A stretch of DNA of 64,000 bases from Lycocorax pyrrhopterus obiensis. Taxonomy: Eukaryota > Chordata > Aves > Passeriformes > Paradisaeidae. Both the position numbers and the translations under genes were made by a program. How positions within the stretch are numbered: the stretch's first letter is position 1; each line of letters begins with the position of its first letter. The notes under the pieces were generated by a model, which saw only the letters and a list, made by a program, of their open reading frames with translations, did no database searches and was not told the origin of the DNA. Location of the stretch: assembly GCA_014706295.1 (NCBI GenBank), contig JACSVZ010000001.1, forward strand, positions 79,854,237 to 79,918,236. The letters run 5' to 3'. Positions 33,641 to 44,520 of the stretch are shown here, one piece after another.

Positions 33641-35609
33641 CTGAAAGTGAGAAAGTAGAAATTTCAACTTTGTTCAAAAATATTTGACCCCATCATGTCT
33701 GAAGGGAAAAAATACTGTGAACATTTAGTCCATGTGTAGTATAGCTTCAGAAACGTGGTAGTGAATGAATGTTGGATTCTTTTCATTATTTTCTTTCTTA
33801 AATCTCCTGGATTGTTTGGGGTTTTTTTAAGCCAGTCTTATGATTTTGTGGTCAAACACTTGCATTTAAAACTCTGGATATTTACAGTAATATATGTAAC
33901 GAATTTTATGGCTTATTTTAAAACAAGTTTTATAAGTTATGGATCTTAGGCCAGCTGCCAGATACTAGGAATATATGGTTCTTCTTGATAAAATCTTGCT
34001 GTCACTGAAAAAGATGTATGGTTGCAACAAGATATGAACTGATAGGGGTTTAAGTCCAGCCTCTGCTATAACAGAATTTATGTGCAGTTTCCTCCTCTTT
34101 AATCAGTGATTACAGTAGGAATGTGATGTGTTTGAGCCAGTTGGTGCAAACCGTGCTTGTGGGAGTTACTTATTTGACATGCCTAGGACTAGTTATGACC
34201 TTCACCTAAAGATTTCAGCTGATTCCCCTGGGAACTGAATGAGGCCCTATGGTCTAATCTGTCCCCTCGGTTGGGGTGCTGCTGTTTCTCACATCCCTGG
34301 CTGTAATGCCTAGGGATGCTGAACCTCTTCTTACCCACTGACTTTTACATGAGTTTTTAGCACTCTGAGAAGTCAGGCCACACAGGGATTTGGTATATGA
34401 AAGCACCCTGAACCAGGGCATACTTTGATTGTCCTAAGGGCACAAAGCAGTTTGGGTCACTGCCTGTGGTGCTCTGAAGTAGCTGCTCTTCCCAGAACAG
34501 CTGGTAGGCTGGGAGGGAAAGGAGATGAGCCAACAAGAGTGAAAAAGCCAAGAGAGCTCTAGAGGGAAGGGTCCAGTTTCCAAGCCCTTGCACTGGGACA
34601 GTGGTATGAAAAGTCTGGGGCTGCTGCCCAGGGAGGCTGGTCTGAAGGAAAGACTGGCATAAATTAAACATGATCTAGCATCATAATACATGGGGTGAAT
34701 TCACAGGAGAAGCTCACAAAACAAAAACTGTGAATGGATAGAAGTGAAGCCTTGCCTTATATACAGAAAACAGAATTGATGAGTATGTTGAAAATACATG
34801 AAGGTGAGATTAAAATCAGCCAAAAAAGGGGGAGAAGTGCTGGCCCAGCAGCCTGTCCCTGAGTCTAGTTGTGCCTTGTGGTTTGAGCAAAGCAAGGCAG
34901 CCAGGGAGAGAGGAAAAGAAAGTTGCAAGAAGGACATCTCTGGAGGGATGTACATGAGCGAAAGGATGTAGTGACCATTCTGCTCAGTTGACTCCCAAAC
35001 TGTGTTGGTGGGAAGGCAGGGATAGCCATCATTACTCTGTATTCTAGATTACAGTTTGGTGTCTAGCTATACACCGACTGTGCAAACTAGAGACTTCCCA
35101 GGCAGTGTTCTGAAAACCAAATTATCTTTTTGCTATCTTTAGTTTTTTCCCTTCTCTTACACTTGCTTCCTATTTCTCTGTATCCTGTTACCGATTCTGC
35201 AAGAAAGAAAGACTGAGTGCATTATTCCCAGCTGGGTAAATCTGGTGGCTCCCTGCTCCCGTTGTCCCATCCAGGTTAGCAAGAAGGATTTTGATGGCAA
35301 GGAGAGCAAGTGGAAGGGAGGGGTAGAACAGAAAACTGCATCTGGAAGGTGGGAAAGGTCCAGGAAAGCACAGTCATGTAAAGAGAATATTTTGTCTTTA
35401 GCACAGTGTGCGTTTGCTCAGAGTATAATGGAAAGGAAATCTCTGAGCAACATTATAAACATATCTTCCAGCCCTGGTTATGCACACACACATAAATGGC
35501 TCAAGTTTCACTCCTGTGGATTATTATTGTATCAGCATAACCTTGAACTATATTTATAGTCTTGTAAGCTGCCGAGTTGCAACCTGCTTCTTGTTTTTTT
35601 CCTGGTGTC
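33641..35609. other. Gene-free stretch
   Basis: No gene seen. A 104-codon minus-strand frame at 34357-34671 and an 84-codon one at 34701-34955 lack motifs. One weak SINE-like remnant at 34040-34140 is listed separately. Confidence 0.6.
34040..34140 (+). repeat. Possible diverged MIR-type remnant
   Basis: GGTTTAAGTCCAGCCTCTGC is followed about 30 bases later by GCAGTTTCCTCCTCTTTAAT and TGATTACAGTAGGAATGTGA. The order (tRNA-like GGTTC-A-TCC part, then CAGTTTCCTC, then an A/G-rich part) matches MIR, but the identity is low. Confidence 0.3.
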
Positions 35610-35800
35610 AGGCAGCATGGCCTAAAAGGGCGATTGCAGCTGAGAGTGTCAGTGGAAGAGACTGGAGTTTGGCCACTCACTCTCTGTATGGCCAAGAGCA
35701 ATTCCCTGCTTCTCCGTACCTCAGTTTCCCCACTGACAAAAGCAGGAAGTGTTGTTATCCCCAAGGCAATTGTAAGCACTTTATTAGAGCTTCTTCTACC
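35610..35800 (+). repeat. MIR SINE fossil, forward orientation
   Basis: The segment reads CAGGCAGCATGGCCTAAAAG near its start, GGCCACTCACTCTCTGTATG and GCCAAGAGCAATTCCCTGCT in the middle. It then reads CCGTACCTCAGTTTCCCCAC and AGTGTTGTTATCCCC, and ends with TTGTAAGCACTTTA. This follows the MIR order (tRNA-like head, GCCACTTACT...TGTGACCTTGGGCAAG, CCTCAGTTTCC, TGTAAAGCGCTTT). It is diverged, as expected for a very old insertion, and better preserved in the core than at the ends. Confidence 0.75.
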
Positions 35801-36934
35801 TTTGCTCTTGAACACCTGGTTGAAACCTGGTGGTTACAGTAGCTGACTATGTGTGATAGCAACAGCTTCTCAGGAGACCCTCTTTTCAGCCCCTGGTGAC
35901 TGTAAGACAGAGCTGCAGAGGACTCTGGTGTAGGTGCTCCATGTGCCTGTGTCTCTGTGAAGCCACCAGGGCCCTGTGTCCACTGGGATTTTTGCAGGGC
36001 AGACACAAAGGCTTTAAAGGCTCCATCATTTACAGAATGGCAGATAGGATGCCATATCTGCATACTTGAGGAAAACTAATTCTCTTTCAGAGACAGGCAC
36101 TAGGGAAGACTAATTACATTAACCTTTTCTTTTCCAACACAGGTGTTTATATATCATTAGGAAAGGCAAGAAAGTACTGAAGAGGAGAGCAAAGGTCTCT
36201 CAGTGCTTGCCAGAGCTGTGGGTACTGACAAACTGGAGCGCAGGTCTGAGGAGGTGGTGGCAGATGCCAGAGCTCACCCTGCAGTGGGAAGCTGTGCTGA
36301 TGAGGCCAGCTGCAGAGTGCACTGAATTCATCTGTCCAATACAGAGTTTTCTCACATCTCTTGTGACATGACCCTGTTGCCATCATGCCTGGCCCTCTGG
36401 ACAGAGTCTTGTTTTGCCAGGGTTCACTTGAAGTCTAAGGCCTGAAAGGTCACAACATTGCATAGTTATAACTTCCAGCTCCCAGACTGTCCTTTCTATT
36501 GCTAGCTCCTCACTCTCATTTCTAGGTTTCCTCCCTCCAAATGTGAAGCCTACAGAAATCCACTCTTCTTATTTCCTGTAACAATTTTTTATCAGGCTTG
36601 TGATGCACAGTAGTGTCCACTTTGCAACTTCTATCTGATGGCAACAGACAAGTGTTCAGAAAATTAGTGATTATATGTGGTTCTATTGATTTTTTTTTCT
36701 TTTTTTTTTCTTTGAAACAAATAGCTAGCTCTTTTTTGATTCTCATTCCCCTTAAAGCTTCTGTCACATCCCTAACCTTAGGGGCTACTCAGACACAGAG
36801 AGGGCTTTCCTTTTTCAGCACATTCCTATCCTCCACTGTGTAAATCCACGAGCCAAAAGATGATGTGATCCTGGCAGCCCAGTTTTTGTATTGAAAGTGT
36901 CCTTTGTGCTAAAGCTCTTCCCCCTGGAGTCTTC
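35801..36934. other. Gene-free stretch
   Basis: No gene or clear repeat apart from the T-rich run at 36690-36712. A 102-codon minus-strand frame overlaps the MIR end and is not credible as a gene. Confidence 0.6.
36690..36712. repeat. Poly-T run interrupted by C
   Basis: Two homopolymer T runs separated by a single C. No retroposon body is recognised next to it. Confidence 0.9.
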
Positions 36935-37035
36935 TTTGTGCACTCCTCAAAACGATGAAATCAGGGATCATAACTCCGCAGCTAATTAGAATGATGATAA
37001 CACCTTATCCTTGGCAGCTTGTCAGCTCGCCTGAC
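36935..37035. promoter_or_regulatory. Putative small conserved element with CTAATTAG palindrome
   Basis: The palindrome CTAATTAG at 36982-36989 is followed by GATGATAACACCTTATCC, which holds GATA-type cores in both directions (GATAA and TTATC). The dense pairing of homeodomain and GATA cores in about 35 bases suggests a regulatory site. No other evidence is available. Confidence 0.3.
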
Positions 37036-38829
37036 TGCAGCAGTGGTCTTGCCTTGGAGTTTGGTCTCACTTCAATCTCCAGGCCCTTGAGTGCTGTGAT
37101 TACTGCAAAGGTGTAGGTCTCCCACCATGGCCCATTCCAACCCCACAGCTGGGTCCTGTGGCCTCCCTCGCTCTCTGAGACGCCAACATCAAGTTCAGCT
37201 CACCTCTGCTCCATGGCACACTCGGGGATCACAGACAAGGAGAGAAGCTGTGAAGTTGCATTGCTGTGAGAGGGAGTGCTTTAGGAGACACACAGACTGC
37301 ACAGCCCTTCCTTATCCCTGGAGGTACTGTGGCTCCTCCTAGGTCACATCCTATATCTTGCATCTAGATCTCCATCAAGAGCGAGAAAAACTCAGAGGTG
37401 TCCCTTTCAGGAGCAGAGAAGAGCTGGGAAAGACGAACAGTCACTTCAAACCTAAGAGTCCAATAAAATACTTCCCTTCTCCGTTGCTCCTTGTTTAAAA
37501 AAAAAAAAAAAAAAGTCACTATTTGAGCCAGTTCCTGATTGTAGTTTTTTTTGGGGTGGGACAGGAGAGAGGAAAGGCTGAGTCACAATTACTGAGCACT
37601 CAGCTCTTCCATAATGCTTCATCACCAAGGATCTTAAAGTGGTTTTGACATATGAATGAGTTAAATTTCACCACTTCCTAGTCAGGCCAGGAAAACCTTT
37701 GCTGAGTTCATTCACAGATGAAATGGAGAAAGCCTTTAGGTCAGAGTTTTCCAACCTGGATACTTCGTGTTAGATACCAAAACTAGAAATAACTTAAAAT
37801 TATAGTGGGTTTAAAGTGCATTTATCCATACTTCTACTGTCACAGTAACAAAGATGTACCTGGATTTATTTTGGATTTAATCAGACTGTGGAATTCAGTA
37901 GCCTACTTCTGATCTGGTAGCACCAGATACCTCCTCCAGAATTATCTGTGAAAGGCTGAAGAGGAGGCAGATTTGCTATTTTCTGCTGAAGGGAGGGTTT
38001 CTCACTCTACAAAGTAGTAGCATCCTCCCTTCTTCCCTCTCTTCTTCCCTCCCTCTGGTTTTCTGTGTCCAGGACCATGGTAAAAGCTTTAGAGATACTG
38101 GAGCCTTCAGCACCTTCAGCTCCAGAGACTCCTCCCATCAGGTTTTCACTCCTTCTGCTTCTCAGAGCTCTTGCATTGAAGGAGCCAGCCCTGTCCAGTC
38201 ACCATCTGCAGACAGAGGATAAGAAAATTGCCATGAATCTGCACAACAAAACAATGGCTTGAACACAGTTGAACTGAACTGTCGAGGCTGCTCACCTGGG
38301 CTGGAGTTCTCCAGAGAGCTGCCCCCTTTTATCCACCTCCAGCTTCCTTGCCTGGACCTGTCCCAGCTTGTCCTGGCACAAGCTAAGGTACCCCCATCGA
38401 AATCTGTGCTCAGTAGCTTCTGAGGAGTCACTGTGGGGTGACAGGACCAGGCACAAACCTTTGGCAGAGTACAAGACCTCCTGAGATGTGTGTGTTCTCT
38501 TCTTCTAGAGCATGTCTTGCAGGCAGTGCTGCGCTAAGGGGACTTTGGTGACAGTAGCATATTACAAGGCACTATGAGTATTCTCAAGGCTCTGGGCTAA
38601 AGTTTATTTTGCCTCTGTGTCCTGAGTGTCTGAGCAGAAAGGCTGGCTTAGCTTGTAAATGTGACTTCACAGAAACATGGCAAAAGACAGAGATACCTTA
38701 AGCCAGTAAATGCTTCCAGATGGGGGCATTTCTGGTGAACTTTTTACTTCTGCCTCTAAATGAGGCACTGTTAGCTTTTTACAAAGATCGAAAAGATTTG
38801 AGCCTTAGGTAAGGTTAAGTGTGGTGGGA
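37036..38829. other. Gene-free stretch
   Basis: No gene recognised. A 19-base poly-A is at 37497-37515 and pyrimidine-rich sequence at about 38020-38058. Open frames are 60-90 codons and unremarkable. Confidence 0.6.
37497..37515. repeat. Poly-A run, 19 bases
   Basis: An uninterrupted A run following CTCCTTGTTT. It could be a retroposon tail, but the 200 bases upstream show no recognisable retrocopy or SINE. Confidence 0.95.
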
Positions 38830-39043
38830 CTTTCTTTCTCTTTCTTTCTTCCTTTCTTCCTTTCTTCCTTTCTCCCTTTCTCCTTTCTCACGCCTTCCTT
38901 TCTCTCTTTCTCCTTTCTCTCTTTCTTTCTTTTTCTTTCTTTCTTTCTTTCTTTTTCTTTCTTTCTTTCACTATTTCACTATTTCTCTTTCCTTTTTTTG
39001 CTTTCTGAGTACTTTAATTTTTTTCTCCTTTCTCTCTTTTTTT
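38830..39043. repeat. Polypyrimidine CTTT/CCTT-rich tract
   Basis: About 210 bp composed almost entirely of T and C, built from imperfect CTTT, CTTTCTTC and CTCTTT units. The purest part is about 38830-38969, broken by ACGC at about 38889-38892. The downstream part (38970-39043) is more degenerate. The minus strand is correspondingly purine-rich (GAAA/GAAAGAAG). Open frames of 80-89 codons on the plus strand across it encode only Ser/Phe/Leu-rich sequence and are artefacts. Confidence 0.95.
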
Positions 39044-39779
39044 GTGCAAAACAAAGCAGCTAAGAAGAAGGAAACACTGCTGTTTTAAAAAATGCAGCTT
39101 AATATATTCCTAGAAGCCTGTAAATAGAGAAAAAAACAGGCAAAAGAGGGAGAGCAAGCAAGTTTTGACAGCAATAGCAGTGAGCCAGTGGAACATCTTG
39201 AAAGGAACTAGCCTTGTCTTAGGAAATTAAAAAGACATGTGTGTAGCTGTTAAAAAGCCTGAGAAAAGTGTCTGTGATTGTCAAGCAAGGCAGTCCTGCA
39301 GGAGGAAGTTTACAAGAGCTAGGAGTAGTAGTATCCGTGACTTTAATCTGGTCTTGGAAATTATTAGTTCTAAGCATGCTGGAAGGAATTAAGACCAAAC
39401 AAGGGGTTTCAGTTTAGAATCTGAGTCTTTGATGCTTTAGGAAAGTAATTTGATTGCATCAAATGGGTCCCAAGGAAAGGAACCTTAGTCCATAAATATC
39501 ACCGATCTACATCATTAAAAAAAAACTCAATCTGCACTTTTTTTTTTTTCCTTCTTCTTTTTGCAGTGCTAATATTTTTTGGACATAAGAGGCCCACAGC
39601 TGAATCAGCAGGGAGATTGATTTCTCTCTTTCCCTTTAAAAGAGGGAAAGAAGGTCCCTTTGGGTCAGGGTTAAGGGCTTGGAAGGGGCCTAATGGGAAA
39701 GTTCATCTCACAGCTGCCAGCAGTATATAGTACCAGGCTCATGGATAACAACAGGATGTGGGTTTTGAGCACTGTCAGC
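39044..39779. other. Gene-free stretch
   Basis: AT-leaning unique sequence with no ORF of note and no recognised repeat. A T-run at about 39537-39550 is the only simple sequence. Confidence 0.6.
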
Positions 39780-40160
39780 TCCTTCATGATATATTTCTTT
39801 TTAATTTTCTCCTTTTAAAATAATACACCAGCAAAGAACATTCTTTATTATCATAACAAAATCTCTGCTCCAGTGACTCTGAGACGTTCCTAATTGTTTT
39901 CAATCTGTCAGGAGCGCTTTCTGTTTGCATTTCTGCAACCACTCAAGAGATTGCTGTAAAGAAAACAAACAAAAAAAATGGCCTGGGCTGACTGAGGGGT
40001 TGGGTAATGGGTTACAGCACTTTCACCTCGCTCAGCACTGCTGAGCAGGAACCAAAAGCTGAATTGGTCGGTAATAACTCAAGTTTCAGCTTTGCAACAG
40101 CCAATTTTGAGCTGTTGCTAGCACTTCAAGTCACCAAACAGGCACAGTGACAGTCAGTGA
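39780..40160. promoter_or_regulatory. Putative conserved non-coding block
   Basis: Repeat-free sequence with TTTATTATCATAAC, CTAATTGTTTTCAATC, GGTAATAACTC and AGCCAATTTTGAGC strings, lacking ORFs. The mixture of homeodomain, FOX-like and CCAAT-like cores is enhancer-like. Assigned on texture only. Confidence 0.28.
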
Positions 40161-40434
40161 GTTAAAAATAAACTTTGGTTATGGTGGAAGGCACAGGGAA
40201 AACACCTCATTCACCCAAGTGGAGATGCAAAGAGAAGGGGAAGAGCGCTTGCACCTCTTCACACTGTCATCCTGTGATTGACAAATATCAGTGCATTTCC
40301 CACGGTGAAAACCACATCTGATCTAACTTTTCATGCTGCTTTGTAAAAAGTGATCTCATTAACGTGAGAGCAGAGTGATTTCTGGGAACAGCCATATTCT
40401 GAGTAGCTGCTGCTGATCCTACAAGAGCCAGTGG

Positions 40435-40760
40435 TGCGGGGCAGCTTTATCCCACCGTAGGTGCATCCTCACCAGCAGGCAGTACTGGTCTTGCTGTGTG
40501 ATGGAGGGAGGGGAGGGAGCACAGGGGCTGCAGGGAAGGCGGTGCACAGGCAGCCCAGGGCCCCCCGCAGATATCTGCTGGCAGAGCCGGGACACATGGG
40601 CCGTGGGAGGAGCACCGAGGAATTTTCCCAGCGTCGTTCCCTGCGTGTGTGGGTGTTGCCTCCCACAACGGAGCCAGCGTCCTGTTCTGAGTCTCGGTAT
40701 CACAGCGCGAATGGTGGGCCCCCAGCCCAGAGGGAGTTTCTGCTGTACCACAGCCTGTAG
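40435..40760. promoter_or_regulatory. GC-rich, CpG-richer islet
   Basis: The local GC content rises well above the surroundings. CpG dinucleotides are frequent, with roughly 16 counted by eye across about 300 bases, including AGCGTCGTTCC and AGCGCGAA. Four overlapping open frames on both strands result from the lack of stop codons in GC-rich DNA. It might be a small or eroded CpG island with promoter or enhancer activity, but no exon or splice donor can be tied to it. Confidence 0.4.
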
Positions 40761-42556
40761 GAGAGAGGTGCTACCTTGAAGAGCTGCAGAACTAAGATGG
40801 AAGAAAGCTGCCCCATTGAGCAAGCGAGCTGAGAACAGAAGGCAGCATTCATGTTGCCTTCTAGAAATGCTCATGAGTTGTCAAGTCTGTCCCTCTTCCT
40901 CAGTGGTATGGGGACCAGTGGACTGTCTGCAGACAGTTTGCATCTCTTCTTGGGCTTGGTGGTAGGATGTAATGGTCATGATGACAGCGGCCCATAGTCT
41001 TAGAGAAAACCTGAATTCAGACCTGTTAGACTTTGAAGGCAACCAAAGAAAACAGAGGAGCTGCCTCTCAAGTCCATTGAGGTTTATTCAGGATGACCCA
41101 GAAAGATGAAGACAGAATTGGTCACTGAGCTCCTCGATCACGGCTCGGTGTTGTAACAACACGTTCCACGAGAACTGTCCTCCCGTGGCTCTTCCTGTCC
41201 ATCAGGGTTCCACATGTCTCTCAGTGCAGAAGTAGCTGAAGAAGAGTCAGGGCTGGTTTTGCATGCATAAACAAAAAAGCAGAACCACAGGAACTGTCAG
41301 TCTGTATGTTTGGAAGGAACTCAGCACCCTGGTATCTGCACTGCCCTGAGCTGCTCTCAACTACCAGCGCTGAGAAGTTCACACCAAAACCTAAGAGCTC
41401 CGACCACCCCTGGAGAAAGGTCTGGGTGAAGAGTGGGTCAGTGCAGAGCCGTGGGCCTGAGTCAGGCTTTTGTTATGAAAGATGGGAAGAAGGGCCTGTG
41501 TCGGAAAGGACTTATCCTGCTGGTTTGGAAGTCATGACTCCTTTTGCTCTGCCGCAGACTTCCCACATGTGCTTTAAGCACACCCTTCAGCTCTCTTTGG
41601 CTGCCTGTGTAAAAATGGAAGGTGTTGCCTTACTCTGTCTCACCAGAGAGCTGTAAAACGTGGTCTATTCCAATTTTCAGGGACTCTCTTAGTCACTTAT
41701 CCAAGTAACTTAATAAACTTCAGCTTAAAGCAAACCATCTTTGGGACCCCTACTTGGTCTCAGTACTTGGGAGGAGCCCACAGTCAGAAAAAGACACGAG
41801 GTTCCTGTTCCCCGCTGCTGCACAGACGTGGCTGAGAAGTATTTTAGCGGGATATGGTTTCCCACCTGTTTTGCAGCAGCATAAAGAGTTCTGCTGAATG
41901 CAGGGCAGCAGTTGGGTTCATGCTTTTCCACAGGAAATGCTGGACACAGAGATAAGCTCGTCCAAGTTAACACTGGGATAACAGCAAATCTTTTGCAAGT
42001 AGAAATGTGAAGCATGGCAGCCACAGTAGCCATGGGGCATGTGAGGGCTCTGTCATATTTTTTATGGAGAAGCAAAATTGCTTTTCCTCTCAACTTCCTG
42101 GGAAAGAGGACAGAGATCCGTGGTTAGCTTGACTTGTCAGGAGCGTTGTTGCTACTGCTTCTTGTCCTCCCTGTGCCCTTTGGCTGCCTTTGCTCTCTGC
42201 AGCAGCGTACAGAGATACACGGAGTGGCTGTGGGCAGACAAGGAGAAAACAAGCTCTAGAACAAAACACAGAGTATGTTCTCATGCAAACCTCATTAATA
42301 ATGGAGAGCAAGTGAAGAGAAATGGTGAAAAAAAAACAAAAGATATTTTCTTGCTGGAAGGAGAGGGAACGTACTGCACCACTGCAAAGAGGGAATGTGA
42401 AAGGTGAAGCCTTTCAGAGTTTACATCACTCTCCATAAAACAAAATTCAGGCTATTTCACAGTTACTGCAAGATTTAGCCAGGCGGTGGAATGACAAACA
42501 TCACTTAAAAATAAACAAAGTAATCATTTTATGTCGAGATTTTTGCAATCTCAGAA

Positions 42557-42581
42557 TCTTTCTTTCTTTCTTTTTTTTTTT
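42557..42581. repeat. (CTTT)n plus poly-T
   Basis: Three CTTT units followed by a run of T. Simple sequence only. Confidence 0.9.
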
Positions 42582-43566
42582 GTCTATTTCAGTTCAACAT
42601 CTCAGATTTTCTTTATGACTCCTGTCTCTCCAGAGAATTCAAACTCATGCTGAAATGATAAGCCCTTTTCTCAGGTAAAGCAGGTGAGCCCCTGCTTAGC
42701 AAATGCGTGTCTCTTGGAGACATACTGCCAGCAGGGACTGTGGCTTAGCAAGTCGTTCATTATTCAGGGCCATCAGGCTACTTTCTGGCCCAGTGGTTCA
42801 GGTAGATGTTTTAAAGATGCAGTACCTGTGACTCTGCCCAAAAGTCTCTGCCGTAGTACAGCATAAAGTCCTCCTAAGATTGTGGTCCATGAGTTCTTTC
42901 TCTTTTATGCTTGTCATTAATTTCAGAAATGCATATGAAATTGATTTCCTTTTCATGACATTGTTTTCAAATGACTCTTCTGTTTTCTTCTGCTTGGTTT
43001 TTGGCAATCTCAGTGGCATGGGAGCTACACGAAGTAAAATTCAGAGTGTCTCCAAATGTTTCACTGATGAAGTTGTCAGTGCTTGCTCTCCCCTGTGTTT
43101 TATTGGTTGTGGGTGTAGCAAGGAAGCTGCAAAGAATGGGGGCATCAGGCTGGTAAAATTCAAATGCAAGAGTAGAATAATCAGAAGAAATTAGATCCTT
43201 TTGAGCTTACAGAAGTAGAACCAAGAGCAGAACGTGGATGCTAAATCTGGTAGTCATTTGGGATGTTGGGGTTTTTTAACTGCAAAGTCCGTAAAGAGAA
43301 CACAGAAGAGTCAGTTGCTTTAATATGCACTACACTCCTGAACAGCAAAATTCCCAAATAGTAAAACTCTCCCAACAGCTCTGCCCTTGCCTGCAAACAG
43401 CGAGCTGACATGCAGGGAGGGGGAAAAATGCAGTCACATTCCTTTCGCACTCCCACTCGCCTCTGAGGTTCTTCCACTTCCTTCCTATGGCTTTTTTTAG
43501 AACTGTAGTGTTTTTCTCACGTCCGGCAACAAAGGATGTTTTGTGCTGCTCCTGAGGTTGTTGGTT

Positions 43567-43594
43567 TCTTTTTTTCTTTTTTTTTTTCTTTTTT
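43567..43594. repeat. T-rich run with single C interruptions
   Basis: Three T runs separated by single C bases. Translated on the minus strand it gives a lysine string, which explains the apparent open frame there. Confidence 0.9.
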
Positions 43595-44424
43595 ACTTTA
43601 GATACATGTTTGAAAATATCACTCTTGTTTGTGTGGAAGCAATTTTTTTTTTCCTCTGGTACTTTACAGATTTGGTCAGTTGCTGAGGATTTGTTGAGTA
43701 GGTTAAATTCTCCCACCAGAGTCAACATTTGTATTTTCCTGCAACCTTCTTATTTAATTGTGAAAACTATCATGCTGCAACCCTAAAGGTAGAACAATAT
43801 TCGGGAGTCAGTGATATTGCAGTGATTTCTCTGCCCTGTTAATGAATAAGAAATGGAATCACTCCAGAATTACCATGGTACAGATGAGAGAAGAGCACGG
43901 TACATCAATTGGTTCAGAAAATGCATAGCTTACAAAATCCACAAAAGTCTTGTGCTGTTCCCAGTAAAAAATCCAGTGAGGAGACAAAGAGGAGCAGATC
44001 AATAGCAGAATCACAGTTTCCAGCCTGTAGAGTCAGCTCTCCCATTTTACAGTAATGTAACATCATGAAATAAGAGTGGAGATATGCATCCAGGATTAAA
44101 CCTTTGGGGTTTGTTACATTCTTGTCCCCAGTCACTATAGCTGGGTCTTTGTCCTGGTGATAAATTGACCATGGTCACACACACTGACATTATCCACTTT
44201 GAGAAGTAAAACTCCAAACATCAGTCATTGCTGTGTCAGGGACCCTGGATATTGGATATTCAGGCATTCAGTGTTTCCACTTTATTATAATTTGTAGGCA
44301 ACTAGACAAGGTGGGGGGAAAGCCCATAGACAGCCTGGAATTATTTCATAAATCTCCAAAAGCCCTAACATAATCTTTAAGACTGCCTTCAGTTCCTCAG
44401 ACAGGGAGCATGAGTGATACAGTG

Positions 44425-44520
44425 AACCTGATTTTGGCCTTTTGCTCAGCAGTGGTGCACAGGTATTATTACACTGTTGGCTTTGGCTTCTGTGGGACTC
44501 AGTGCATAAGTGTCTTGGAA
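44425..44520. repeat. Possible second copy of the palindromic old repeat
   Basis: AACCTGATTTTGGCCTTTTG, a GTGGTGCACAGGTATTATTA-type middle and GGCTTCTGTGGGACTCAGTG are arranged like the amniote repeat that reads GGGCCTGATTCTG...TTACACCAGTGTAA...GACTTCAATGGGACT. Divergence is high and the second half is weak, so this could be coincidence. Confidence 0.3.

Larger units (their letters stand above)
40761..44424. other. Gene-free stretch
   Basis: No gene recognised. Simple sequence: a CTTT/T-run at 42557-42581 and a T-rich run at 43567-43594. A 7-base-arm inverted repeat GTGTTGT/ACAACAC sits at 41148-41162. Open frames up to 132 codons (minus, 43330-43728) run through the T-rich tract, giving a poly-Lys artefact. 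Confidence 0.6.

Noticed and set aside
37497..37515. Poly-A as the tail of a processed pseudogene
   Set aside because: No retrocopied coding sequence or target-site duplication could be seen upstream. The same applies to the runs at 47880 and 50241.
38819..39088. Ser/Phe/Leu-rich 80-89-codon frames
   Set aside because: They are translations of the CTTT-rich polypyrimidine tract.
41148..41162. GTGTTGT/ACAACAC inverted repeat
   Set aside because: Arms of seven bases with a one-base spacer in isolated sequence are expected several times in 64 kb.
43330..43728. 132-codon minus-strand frame with a lysine run
   Set aside because: The run is the reverse strand of a T-rich simple repeat, and the rest has no motif.
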